Source: Chitinophaga sp. E66 (lineage in GTDB: Bacteria; Bacteroidota; Bacteroidia; Chitinophagales; Chitinophagaceae). From it: a DNA stretch of 64,000 nucleotides. Below the pieces are notes generated by a model. The model ran no database searches, was not told the origin of the DNA, and was given only the letters and a program-made list of their open reading frames with translations. The stretch is from contig CP079103.1 of the NCBI GenBank assembly GCA_019285755.1, forward strand, positions 1,798,001 to 1,862,000, written 5' to 3'. A program made the position numbers and the translations under genes. Shown piece after piece: positions 50,198-60,364 of this stretch; positions within the stretch are counted from its first letter, which is position 1, and each line of letters begins with the position of its first letter.

Positions 50198-50692
50198 ATG
50201 CCAACCAAACCGTCGCTACGGCTCGAGCTCGATGATCTCGACCTGAATATAATTTCCGCATTATCCACTGATGCGGATACTTCCCATAAAGAACTGGCGA
50301 AGCGGTATAACGTGTCGCCCGGAACGATTCACTTCCGCGTTATCAGGATGAAGGATCACGGCATCCTGGGCGAATCCAAGATGAAAGTGAACCTCCACAG
50401 CATCGGCCTGAAGGTAACCGCCTTCGTGGGCATCTACCTGCAGAATGGCACCAAGCATGACTTCGTGGTCGGCAAACTGCAGCGCATCCGGGAAGTGGTG
50501 CGGGTGCATACGCTGACCGGCCAGTTCAGCCTGCTGGCGGAAGTAGTCTGTACCGACCGGGAGCACCTGCGGTCGGTGTTGTACGATCAGATACTTCATA
50601 TCCCCGGCGTAGACCGTACCGAATCCATGATCTCGCTGCAGGAGGAGTTCTCCAAAGATGTCCACGTTCCTTACTTCGCCGATATCGGCTGA
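50198..50692 (+). CDS. Lrp/AsnC-family transcriptional regulator
   Basis: Intact, 164 residues. HTH: LDDLDLNIISALSTDADTSHKELAKRYNVSPGTIHFRVIRMKDHGIL. The RAM ligand-binding domain reads LKVTAFVGIYLQ, VVGKLQRIREVVRVHTLTGQFSLLAEVVC and RSVLYDQILHIPGVDRTESMISL. It likely senses an amino acid. It stands alone after a terminator and its stop directly abuts the stop of the convergent gene. Confidence 0.95.
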   Translation: MPTKPSLRLELDDLDLNIISALSTDADTSHKELAKRYNVSPGTIHFRVIRMKDHGILGESKMKVNLHSIGLKVTAFVGIYLQNGTKHDFVVGKLQRIREVVRVHTLTGQFSLLAEVVCTDREHLRSVLYDQILHIPGVDRTESMISLQEEFSKDVHVPYFADIG

Positions 50693-51917
50693 TTACGGAC
50701 AATCACGGGGTTTATTATGCATATAGTGTTTGCTCTTCTCGCCAAATGCCCTGCCGGGCTCGTTGACATGCCGCGCATCCAGGGCGCGCAGTTCCGATTC
50801 TATCCGCATCAGCGCGCTTAACTGGTTATTCAGGCAGCCGATCCGTTCGCGGGTACGGGCGCTGGTGCTGTTCTCTGCTTTACATATCTCGAGCTTTGCG
50901 TTCAGGATATCTTCCTGTACCACCGCCAATGGGTCCATCATGCTGGCCATGCTGCGTTGCGCGGCGCTGTTCTGCTGGTGGGTGTTGCTGCTGCGCGCCA
51001 GTCTTAATGCTTCTTCCCTTTTGTTTGCCTGTTCCTTTTTGAAGTCGATCAGCAAGGCGCGCTGACCCGCGCAAGGGCCGCTGTTGTTGACCGCGGCGCG
51101 GTCCAGTTTTGCCTTCTCTACCCGGATATTGTTGTTTTGCTGCTGCGTATAAGTCTCTTCCCGCATGGCGAATGCCGCCGTCTGCAGGCAAGTATTGGTG
51201 ACTTCGATATTGGTGACGCGGCAGCTGTATCCCTCGCTCCGGAATTCGGTAATGATATAAAGGCCTTCGTCTGTCTGCAGGTATCCCACGCCTTGGTTCC
51301 CAGGAATTTCCTGGGGTGCAGCTTTCGGGATAGCGTTCTCCGAAAAGATACCACGTCATCCCCGGTTGGGTGGAGAAGCGGTAGGCCATGGCCGTCATCC
51401 GGCCGTCGCAATAGGTTCCGGTAATGCCTTTGCGCTGGAGATCCACCCCGCCGGCAAACATCCCCTCCATCTGACGGTAAGGATTTAGTTCGGTATTGCC
51501 TGTAGTCACCCAGCGCTCGAGGATGTTATTCTTTCCTTTGTTCGTGTGGTAATGATAGACGTTCCCGGTCATGTTCATGACGTTGAAGGAGAAGTCCGGC
51601 AGTTCAGGGAACAGCATGTTGATCAGCCCGTCTTCCCGCGCGGGCAACAGGCCGATGACGCCGGTATGTACATTGACGAACATGCACTGCTCCGCCATCT
51701 TGGATGGCATGGTGATCTTCAGGTCAAATTCCATGTTGAAGCATAGTGTTTCATGCGGTACGATGATACGGGGCTCCGCACCGCCGGTAAGCACCGGCGC
51801 CCTGCGGACGGCATTGCGCCAGGCGGCGATCGCAGCGGCAGTGTCTCTCCGTGGACCGGGCTGCGCAAATGCTTCCGCCGCTATGAGCAGGAACAGGATG
51901 TATAATAGGTGTTTCAC
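50693..51917 (-). CDS. Secreted protein of unknown function
   Basis: Not recognised with confidence. About 408 residues. Signal peptide MKHLLYILFLLIAAEAFAQ. The middle (FNMEFDLKITMPSKMAEQCMFVN, VMNMTGNVYHYHTNKGKNNILERWV, GITGTYCDGRMTAMAYRFS) resembles the DUF4412-like periplasmic beta fold. After a break near 51290 it reads QTDEGLYIITEFRSEGYSCRVTNIEV, then a long helical tail with Gln/Asn/Lys (EETYTQQQNNNIRVEKAKLD ... RERIGCLNNQLSALMRIESELRALD), likely coiled coil. It starts 10 bases after the stop of the OmpA-like gene on the same strand, so it is probably its operon partner. Confidence 0.8.
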
Positions 51918-51927
51918 GGGAAGAGGT

Positions 51928-53214
51928 TTAAAGTTTTACGAATTCCACACGGCGGTTATGTGCTCTGCCGTCTTCCGTGGCGTTGCTGGCCACTGCCTGC
52001 GACTCGCCTTTCCCGTCTGTTTGGATGCGCGATCCGGCAACAGCGTAGTTTTCGGTGATGTAAGATTTTACCGATGCGGCGCGGCGCTGAGAAAGGCTCA
52101 GGTTGCTGGCGTCGTCGCCATTGCTGTCGGTATGGCCGATGATCCTGATCTTCAGGTTGGGATTGGATTGAAGGGCTTCGCCGAATTGGTTGATGATGGC
52201 AAAGGAGGATGCTTTGATCTGGTCGCTGTTCACATCGAAGAGGATATCACTGGTCACGGCTTTGCCATTGTCCATCAGCTGCTTCACCAGCAGGCTGCGG
52301 GCGTCTGTATCGGCCGATGCGATGCGGAGATTGCCGACGTACATACCGGTTTCGGAAGCGGGGATAATGGCGTTGTTGTTGAGGAAGAAGGTGTTGCGCA
52401 TGCCGTCGGTAAGCGCCCGGGGAGGTCGAGCACTTTGTTGTCGTCGAGATACAGCCGGAGGCGGGATTTATTTACGGCAATGGCTACGTGCAGTGTTTTA
52501 TTGACGTAGGATGTGAGAGGGAAATTGCTTTTGTTCCCGATGATATCGTTCCCTAAACCATATTCCAACGTTTTCCCGTCTTCTTCGGTGTAGCGGTGCA
52601 GGTTGATCAAGAACCGGTCTTTGTAGAAGAGGTCTTCTTTCAGGATATCCTTCACCTGGCTGAGCCCGAACTGAATGAAGGGCGTACTGCGCCCGCTTTC
52701 TGACCGCAGGAAGAGATCGAACTCAATGGTGCAGTTCTCAGGAAGAGGCCCCTTCATGACGGGTACCACGATGCAGTTGTGCACCACATCCAGCCACCGG
52801 CCTTGTAATCCGGATACCGTAACTACCTTTCCGCTGCCGTTGGTGTTCCATTGCGCCGGGAAATCGCCCAGCCCGTCCTGGGTAAAATGATCTTCGAACA
52901 ATACTTTACCGCCCGGAACAAAATCACTGCCACCGCTGACGGTTCCGGCGCCGCCGGAATTATTGGTAGCCTTTGGAGCGGTGGTGGCGCCCTGTTCCTG
53001 GCTGCTGCCGGCCGGTTTATTTTTTTTTTGAAGATGCTGCCGATAGCGCGCCCGGTTTTATTGAATGCGGAATCCAGCCCCTGGTCGATGGAGGCATCCA
53101 CCCGGTTATTGGCTTTGTCTTTCGCCCGTTGTTCGGCGCGTTTCGGAATGGGGCCTGCGCAAAAGAAGCCTGCGCAACAAAACAGATAAGGGCCAGGAAT
53201 ATGCAGCGTTTCAT
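51928..53214 (-). CDS. OmpA-family envelope protein (cassette 2)
   Basis: About 430 residues, paralogous in layout to 45899-47214. Signal peptide (MKRCIFLALICFVAQASFA), charged coil (RAKDKANNRVDASIDQGLDS), Gly/Pro linker, a LamG-like beta domain (ENCTIEFDLFLRSESGRSTPFIQFG ... LHVAIAVNKSRLRLYLDDNKVLDLP). The OmpA domain has SDILFDVNSDQIKASS, IRIIGHTDSNGDDASNLSLSQRRAASV, GKGESQAV, NRRVEFVKL. Breaks near 53150, at the T10 run 53020-53029, near 52945 and at the G4 run 52419-52422. It is followed by the gene at 50693 on the same strand. Confidence 0.9.
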
Positions 53215-53231
53215 GGTTGTGGGTTTTGACT

Positions 53232-53260
53232 CAAACCTACTACGAACGCCGCGGCGCAAA
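53232..53260 (-). promoter_or_regulatory. Promoter of the second OmpA-like gene
   Basis: Minus strand TTTG (53260-53257), 17 nt, TAGGTTTG (53239-53232). The -7 match is exact; spacing is slightly short. It is 18 bases before the ATG at 53214. Confidence 0.5.
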
Positions 53261-53293
53261 AACTACATATCCATGTCCTGGAAGGGGAGGTTG

Positions 53294-53929
53294 TTATACG
53301 AGTTTGTCCCGGATAGCGCGTGACACTGCCCCCGCCGCGGAGTGTACATGGAGTTTGTCGTATATTTTCTTTATGTGAAAGCGGATGGTGTCTATGGTGA
53401 CGCCCAGTTCCGCGGCCATCATCTTATAACTGAATCCATTCACCAGCAATTGCAGGATGGCCGTCTCCCGTTCGGATAGCCGGCTGGTTTCCTGTTCTTT
53501 GGCCGCCGCCTTCGGGACCATGGCCAGTACTTTCCGCGCAACGGATCCCGTCATGGGCGCGCCTCCCGCCATTACGGTGCGCACCGCGCCCGCCAACTCC
53601 GTAGTTACATGTTGCTTGAGCAGGTAGCCGGAAGCGCCGGCGCAGATGGCATTGAAGATGTTGTCTGTATCGTCGAAGATGGTAAGCATGACCACCGGCA
53701 GCTTCGCGTCTGTCTTTCTGATCCTGCTTACCGCTGCAACACCGTCTACCACCGGCATGTCGATGTCCATGAGGACTACATCCGGCCGGAGCTGCTGCAG
53801 ATCGGTCTCAACGGTCTCCGCGTTGGACATGGCCGCTACCATTTCCAGGTCGTCTTCCGCCTCAATTAACGCGCCGATGCTGGCGCGGAGGGCCTCGTTG
53901 TCGTCATATACCAATACCTTGATCGCCAT
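53294..53929 (-). CDS. NarL/FixJ-type response regulator
   Basis: Intact, 211 residues. Receiver: VLVYDDNEALRASI, Asp55 in VVLMDIDMPVVDG, Thr in MLTIFDD, Lys in YLLKQHV. HTH: LSERETAILQLLVNGFSYKMMAAELGVTIDTIRFHIKKIYDKL. It begins 42 bases after the stop of the TPR kinase gene on the same strand and is its evident partner. The OmpA-like gene downstream on the same strand is a plausible target. Confidence 0.95.
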   Translation of the reverse strand: MAIKVLVYDDNEALRASIGALIEAEDDLEMVAAMSNAETVETDLQQLRPDVVLMDIDMPVVDGVAAVSRIRKTDAKLPVVMLTIFDDTDNIFNAICAGASGYLLKQHVTTELAGAVRTVMAGGAPMTGSVARKVLAMVPKAAAKEQETSRLSERETAILQLLVNGFSYKMMAAELGVTIDTIRFHIKKIYDKLHVHSAAGAVSRAIRDKLV

Positions 53930-53971
53930 ATGCTAAAAGTAATAAATGGAGTTATGCTGGCCACTACATGA

Positions 53972-56154
53972 TCATGTCAGCGGAATGCGCAGGTGGATGG
54001 CAGTGCCCTCGCCGGCGGAGGAATTGATCTCGAGGGTGCCTCCCAGCGCCTCGGCCCTGGACCGCATATTCCGTAGTCCGCTGGTGGAGCGGGAGCGGGC
54101 GGTGTCGAAGCCTGCTCCATTGTCCCTGATCCGGAGGTGAAGGCTATGCCCCTCCGCCCGGATATCCACCGTAACTAGTGTAGCTCCCGCATATTTAGCG
54201 ATATTATTTACCGCCTCTTTATATATCAGGAAGAAATCCCTCCGCTGCTGCATGCTGAGACCTGTGCCCAGGAGCTGCGCGTCGATATGGATATCCGTGC
54301 GCACATTCTTGCTTTCGAGGGTCTGCGCCGCGTATTCCCGCATGCGGATCACCATATTCTCCAGCTTGTCGTTTTCCGGTTTAACGGCCCAAACGATGTC
54401 GCTGATGCCCTGCTGCGCGGCGGCCGACTGCTCGGATATCTTTTCCAGGAACGCCCGGGCTTTACCGCTGTCCCTGTCGATGCTTTTGCCGGAAACTTCA
54501 GACAGGATCTTGATGCTGGTCAGGGTAGATCCGATCTCGTCATGCAAGTCTTTGGCGATGTTATTGCGCACGGCCAGGAGGGATTCCTGTTCCCGTATTT
54601 TCCTTTTCAGCTGGTACCGGTTGAAGAAGAAGTACCCGATGATGCAAAGGAGTACCAGTCCCCGAGCAGGAAGTTACGGGTGGTACGGGAGCTCTTCAAT
54701 CGCCGTTCCTGCAATTGCCGCTCCTTGGCTGCGAGCTCTAGTTGCTGCCGGGCGTTCTGCGCAACGAGCTCCTGCCGTTCCAGTTGTTCTTGCTGAAGTG
54801 CTTTTTCTCTCGACAAGAGATCGATTTCCTGTTGCTTCTTCCGCTTCCAGCCGGTTGCCTGCCAGTAGTGCGGCTTGCTTTTCGATTTGCAGGGCGCGGA
54901 TACGCTCGGAGTCGTGCAGCCGGGCGATGAGGTGATCTTTTTCTCTGTTTCATACCGCGTTTCCAGTTCGGCGATGTCTGACGCCGTACGGTCGCGGACG
55001 ATACTGTCGCGATACGCGATGTGTTGTGTAAAGTATTGATATGCCTGTGCATAATTGCCCTGGTCGCGGTAGAAGACAGACAATTGATAATAAAGGTCGC
55101 GCAGGTTGAATTTATCCGCCCTGGCCGTAGCGAGCTGCCGCGCTTTTCCGAAATAAGCAGCTGCCTGTGCGGTGTCCGATTTCATATACGCCATGCCCGC
55201 CGCAATATATCGCCGGGAGAGCATGGCGGGATCTTTACCGCTACGTTCCAGCAGGGATATCGCTTTCAGTTCGTAGCCTATCGCTGCCGCGGGTCTTTCC
55301 TGGCGCTGGCCACCAGCGATGCGGTAACATAGGCGTGAATGATGCGCGCTTCGTCGCCCGTCTGAAGTGCATACTGAAGGCAGAGCGTCTGGTAACGAAG
55401 GGCTTCGTTGTCGTCCACCCCGAGGTAGAACTGGCTGAGGTTGCAACATCCGAGCGAAAGCCGCGCCAAGTCTCCCGCTTTTTCCCGCAGGGCGATGGAT
55501 CTCTTCGCGTATTCGATGGTTTTGTCTTTCTGTTTAAGCTCGTAATGCAGCGTGGCGAGGTTGTTGTATACCGCGGCTTTCTCACCGTCGTAACCATCGC
55601 CCAGGGTTTCATAGATGCCGGCCGACCGCAGGAGGCAGTCTGCTTTATTTTTCAGGTCGCCTTTGATGCCATAGGTAAATCCGAGGTCGTTGTAAGCGAG
55701 GGCGGCATACCGGGATGGATGTGCCGCAAAATACCCGATGCATTGCTCGAACCGGGGATGGCATCGTCGTATTTTCTGCCATACATGCGCACTTGTGCCT
55801 GTTGCAGCTGGGTGACGGCCAGGATGTATGGGTCGTTCAATTGCCGGCCGATGGCTTGCGACCTTAGCGCCTGCATCTCAGCGTCCGCCAGGTCGCCTTT
55901 GTCCATCAGGATGTCCGTCCGCTCGATAATGGCCAGGCGGCGCCTTTGCGGAACTGTTGGCGGCGGCTGTAGGTTTCGGCGAGGTCGCAGTAATGCAGGG
56001 CGGAATCGTAGCGGGAATCGGAAAAGAAGCTTTCTGCGGTAGCGATGAGGCGGGTGACGTGAATAGAGTCCCGGTCGGAGGACTGCGCCTTCGCTGCCGG
56101 GTGGATAGCCGCCAGGATGATCGTGATGATTCGGAATCGCTGCCAGCGTTTCAT
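53972..56154 (-). CDS. TPR-containing sensor histidine kinase
   Basis: About 725 residues after repair. Signal peptide (FRIITIILAAIHPAAKAQ), TPR repeats (DSALHYCDLAETYSRR, LAIIERTDILMDKGDLADAEMQALR, AAVYNNLATLHYELKQKDKTIEYAKRSIALREKAGDL, NLRDLYYQLSVFYRDQGNYAQAYQYF), a coiled region, one TM helix before FFNRYQLKRKIRE. HisKA_3 with phospho-His in NIAKDLHDEIGSTLTSIK. HATPase with DFFLIYKEAVNNIAKYAGA, DNGAGFD and SGLRNMRSRAEALGG. At least six breaks (about 55938, 55745, 55290, 54945, 54830 and 54660). Forms an operon with the regulator at 53294. Confidence 0.92.
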
Positions 56155-56223
56155 CGGTCAAGGATTGGTTTTGGGGTCGGATTGCTGCTTCAAGTTACCA
56201 AGAAAACGCATTGTTGGCGGGAT

Positions 56224-57166
56224 TTATTGGGCCGAAAGCTCCCGGAACGCTTTGTTATCCGCCTCCAGTATGTCTTCCCCGTCTTTGCCGGGCCTGAACG
56301 ACAATGGGACGATAGCGGTGGCGCGGGGTGAGACCTTTTATCCGAATAATGCACATGCAGCACGTACAGGAGGTTGCCCTGCGCGTCTGTCAGCACGTCG
56401 CCATGTCCCGAGCCGTTTTGGCCAACAAGTTGGCGGCTGATGATGGGGTTGCCGGCGTATTTCTTCCAGGGGCCGGTGGGAGAGGTGGAGGTTGCGTAAC
56501 CTACGGCATAGTCCTTATTGCGGAAGTCATTGGCGGAATAGATCAGGTAATACAGGTTTTTGTGCTTGATGACGGTAGGCCCCTCCGCCACGGGCCATTC
56601 CGCATTCGCGGTATTTTCCCATCCCGGTGCGCTGGAAATGCATTCCTTTTCGGTTCCGGGTATCACATCAGACAAGTCCGGTTTCATCTCCGAAACGAAG
56701 ATGCGGTTGCCGTTTTGCAGCTTCACGTGGTAGAGGTATGCTTTGCCGTTGTCGTCAAAGAAGATGAACGGGTCGATCTGCTTGCCCGAGCCGCTGAGTT
56801 TAAAGGGGTGTTTTGCCTGAATGGCCCTTCGGGCGATGTTGCCGTGGCGATGGCGATCTGTTCATCGGCCGTGTAGGCCATGTAGTAGGTATTTCCTCTT
56901 TTGAAGATATGCGGCGCCCAGAACCCGCCGTTCCCGAAAGCCTCGCCGCGTTTGAGGGCTAATGTGTCGGCAACGGGGCGCCAGTGCTGAAGGTCTTTGG
57001 AAGTATAAGCGAGGAAGCCCCGCGCGCTGCCGGTGCCATAAAGGTAGTAGGCGCCGTTGTCTGTGAAGATGGCCGGGTCGGCGAGGAAGATCCGGTTATC
57101 CTGCGCCTGCCCCTGTAAAGAGAAAGACAGCGCAGCGCCTGCGGCTAAGAGGTGGAGCGTTTTCAT
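56224..57166 (-). CDS. GH43-family glycosidase
   Basis: Secreted five-bladed beta-propeller glycosidase of about 314 residues. Signal peptide ALSFSLQGQAQ. The catalytic base lies in IFLADPAIFTDNGAYYLYGTG (family pattern D-P). FWAPHIFKRGNTYYMAYTADEQIAIATATSPEGPF follows, then after a break near 56822 QIDPFIFFDDNGKAYLYHVK with the pKa-modulating Asp, WPVAEGPTVIKHKNLYYLIYSAN with the acid Glu, and NGSGHGDVL. A second break lies near 56335; the end is EADNKAFRELSAQ. Members act on arabinan or xylan side chains; the exact linkage is unresolved. It is divergent from the peptidase gene. Confidence 0.92.
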
Positions 57167-57509
57167 AACTCTTAAATATAGAAAAATGGCACCGTAATGA
57201 AAAGGCTCCATGGCGCACCTCCGGAAACCAAAATAGTTCTCAGGGTTTATAAAATGCCACAATGTTGCAAATAATTACTATCTTAGCCCCGCAAAAGAAG
57301 CGAGAATGACCATCTGTAGCGGATATACGTGGTTTTGGAGCCTTTTGCTAAAATATCCTGAAATTTTCCCGATTGCGTAAACTGTGCTGACGATTCCTGA
57401 TTAATTTTGCAATCGAATTTTATCTACGGAGCCACATCATCAGTATTCGTATATCCCTTCATCCACCATTGCCCGCCCGAGACATGAGAAACAAACCGAA
57501 CAGATATAT
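57167..57509. other. 343-bp divergent intergenic region
   Basis: Between the GH43 gene (minus) and the peptidase gene (plus). TAATTTTG at 57402-57409 is an exact -7 element on the plus strand, about 100 bases before the ATG at 57510, but no TTTG lies at 19-nt spacing. Nothing else was recognised. Confidence 0.45.
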
Positions 57510-59704
57510 ATGAACAGGGAACCATCAGCCGGATTTGCTTATTAGCCATTGGGCTCGCCGCCACCCAGGCCGCCACAGCCCAACACATCCAGGAACCAAA
57601 CGTAAAATCAAAAACCAGCTTTGCCATCGTGGTCGACGAGCCCACTTACCGTAAAGCCCAACAGGAAATCGAAGCCTACCGTACCTCCGTGGAACAGTCC
57701 GGCCTCGGCACATACATCATTTACGAAAACTGGAAAACCCCGAACAGATACGGAAGGTTCTCAAAGACCTCCACGCCGGCCCCCGCAAGCTGGAAGGCGC
57801 CGTGCTCATCGGTAACATCCCCGTACCTATGGTACGCGACGCGCAGTACCTCACCTCCACCTTCAAGATGAACCAGAAGATCAACTGGCAACGCTCTTCC
57901 GTGCCGTCTGACCGCTTCTATGACGACTTCCATATGGAGTTCGATTTCATCAAACAGGACAGCCTCCAAAAGAACTATTTCTATTATAGCATCAATCCCG
58001 ATGCGGCCCAGCAGATCAACATGAGCATCTACTCCGCCCGCATCAAGCCGCCGGTAGTAAAAGGCAGGGAATCTGCCGACCTCATCCGCGAATACCTCCG
58101 CAAAGTGGTGGAAGAGAAGAAGCAGAAGAACCCGGTAGACGATATGTTCGTCTCCACCGCCCATGGCTACAACTCTGAATCCATGAACGCCTATGCAGGT
58201 GAACAAATGGCGCTCCGCAACCAGTTCCCTGCCGTATTCCGCCCGGGCGGCTCGGTGAGGTTGTACTCCTTCACCAACGACCCTTACATGAAATTCACGC
58301 TGCTGTCGGCCCTCAAACATCCGAATACCGACATCGCCATCATGCACGGTCACGGCGATACCGACGTACAGCTCATCAACGGCCTGCCGTATGTTTCCAG
58401 TCCCACCGGCTCTAAAGACAATATTCTCAGCTACCTGCGCTCCAAAGTACAGGCCGCGAAAGAAGACGGCCGTGATGTGGATGCGGTGAAAGCCTCCTTC
58501 GTGAAATCCCTCGGCGTGCCCATGGAATGGATGGCCAACGCCCTGGACCCCGAAGTGATGAGAAAGGACTCGATCGATGTGCGCAACCGCGACATTCATA
58601 TCGATGACGTGATCGCCACACAGCCAAACGCCCGCTTTATCATTATGGACAACTGCCTCACCGGCTCCTTCCATCTCGATGAATACATCGCCGGATACTA
58701 TCCTTCTCTTCCGGCAAGAACGTCGTGGCCATCGCCAACAGCATCGGCGTGCTGCAGGACCTCTGGGCCACCCAGCTCCTCGGCCTGTTACAAAACGGCG
58801 TGCGCGTGGGCAACTGGTTCAAGCATACCGCTTACCTGGAAACCCACATCCTGGGAGACCCCACCTTCGCTTTCGCCTCCACGTCCAAAAAGACCTGAAC
58901 GACGCCATTACCGGCAACTATAACGCCGCTTACTGGAAAACGATCCTCCAGACTCCTGACGCAGACGTGCAGGCGCTGGCACTCATCCACCTCCAGGGTA
59001 AAATGGACAATGCCGCTTATTCCAAATTGCTGAAAGACACCTACTTCGGCTCCGGATACGAATCCACCCGCATGCAGGCCTTCCTGCAGCTGGAGAAGCT
59101 CGATAACGCCGACTTCCTCGCCGTTGTCAAAGCCGCCACCACCGACCCTGGAATTCATCCGCCGCCGCGCGCTCTACGAGATCGCCGAAGTTGGGTCCGA
59201 CGAATTCATTCCCGTGATCGTCAGCATGATCGTGAACGACTACCACTCCGAGCGCATCAATTTCAAGATCAAATCCACCCTGCCGTTCATGAACAGCCAG
59301 CCGGTGATCAGCGAGATCAACAAACAGATCACGCCCGCCACCATGGTTCACTTCGAATCCAGCAAGGAAGAGTTGCTGAAAGCGGCAGCGTATAACGAGA
59401 AGAAACTGAAAGCGCTGAACGATACCATCCTCGACAAGTCCAAATCGGATAAGAGCCGTATCGGCGAAATCACCATGATGCGCGCATACCGCTACCATCA
59501 GACTGTGCCGGCCATGATCACCATCGTGAAAGATAAAGGCAACAGCGAAGCCGTTAAAATGGCGGCCCTCGAAGCCCTCAGCTGGTTCCCCGCTCCTGGA
59601 AGCGCGACGAGATCATAGCGCTGTGCAAAGAAGTGGCAGCCGACAACGCTTACCCGGCCGCGCTGAGAACACAAGCCCGCAAGAACCTGAACATTTTCCT
59701 TTAA
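57510..59704 (+). CDS. C25 (gingipain)-like cysteine peptidase with helical-repeat C-terminus
   Basis: About 733 residues. Signal peptide repaired to RICLLAIGLAATQAATAQ. N-terminal Rossmann-like caspase-fold half: KTSFAIVVDEPTYRKAQQEI, GAVLIGNIPVPMVRDAQY, FSSVSTAH-like strand DDMFVSTAHGYNSE. The likely catalytic His is in IAIMHGHGDTDVQL and the Cys in FIIMDNCLTGSFHL, spaced as in family C25. VVAIANSIGVLQDLWATQLLG and LETHILGDPTFAF close the domain. The last 270 residues are HEAT-like helices (LIHLQGKMDNAAYSKLLKDTYF, MQAFLQLEKLDNADF, MMRAYRYHQTVPAMITIVKDKG). No T9SS C-terminal domain is seen. Breaks near 57520, 57745, 58703, 58885, 59148 and 59602. Confidence 0.85.
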
Positions 59705-59724
59705 CCGATAGACAACTGCCCGAA

Positions 59725-60346
59725 ATGAAGCATCTTTTGAACATATTCCTTTGCCTGCTCATCGCCCATGCGGCGATGGCGCAGACGAAGAAGCAACGGC
59801 CCGTTCTCCCGGCCGACGTACAGATCCGCGTAGCCCTCCTGGCCGCGCCTGCCGAGTTCCGCGACAGCGCCACCGTTCTGGGATACACCCCGGAAGGTAA
59901 GCTGACCACGCTGCGCCCCGGTACCAACGACATGATCTGCCTGGCGCCCAACCCGAAGCAGTTCGGTGTCTACGCCTACGCTTATCCCAAACGCCTGGAG
60001 CCTTTCATGGCGCGCGGCCGCGAACTGACCGAACAGGGCAAGCTCCGCCAGAAAGACTCCATCCGCCTGGCCGAAGTGCAGTCCGGAAAGCTGATCATGC
60101 CCAAAGACGCCACGATCCTTTATGGCTACTGGGGTAAAGATGAAGACCTGGTACCTGAAACCGGCGAAATCAAAACGGCCAGCGCAGGTATGTGGTGTAC
60201 ATTCCCTGGGCAACAGGGGAGAGCACCGGCCTGCCGACGGAACCAGCAGAGCCCGGTATGCCCTGGCTGATGGGGCCGGCACTTACAAAGCACACATCAT
60301 GATCAACCCGCCAACTATGGGGCAGGGTCATAGTCATAGTCACTAA
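59725..60346 (+). CDS. Secreted protein with His-rich C-terminus
   Basis: Not recognised. About 205 residues. Signal peptide MKHLLNIFLCLLIAHAAMAQ, then QRPVLPADVQIRVALLAAPAEFRDSATVLGYTPEGKLTTLRPGTNDMICLAPNP, a helical segment (MARGRELTEQGKLRQKDSIRLAEVQSGKL), and KDATILYGYWGKDEDL. After a break near 60185 it reads RYVVYIPWATGESTGLPTEPAEPGMPWLM, and after another near 60275 THKAHIMINPPTMGQGHSHSH. The HSHSH tail and nearby Met/His suggest metal binding, inferred only. It lies 20 bases after the peptidase gene and 18 before the receptor gene, so it belongs to the same operon. Confidence 0.78.
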
Positions 60347-60364
60347 CCGACGAACCTAAAACTT

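Noticed and set aside
57721-58674. 317-residue open frame on the minus strand
   Set aside because: Antisense shadow of the C25-like peptidase gene; His/Val/Gly-rich composition without motifs.
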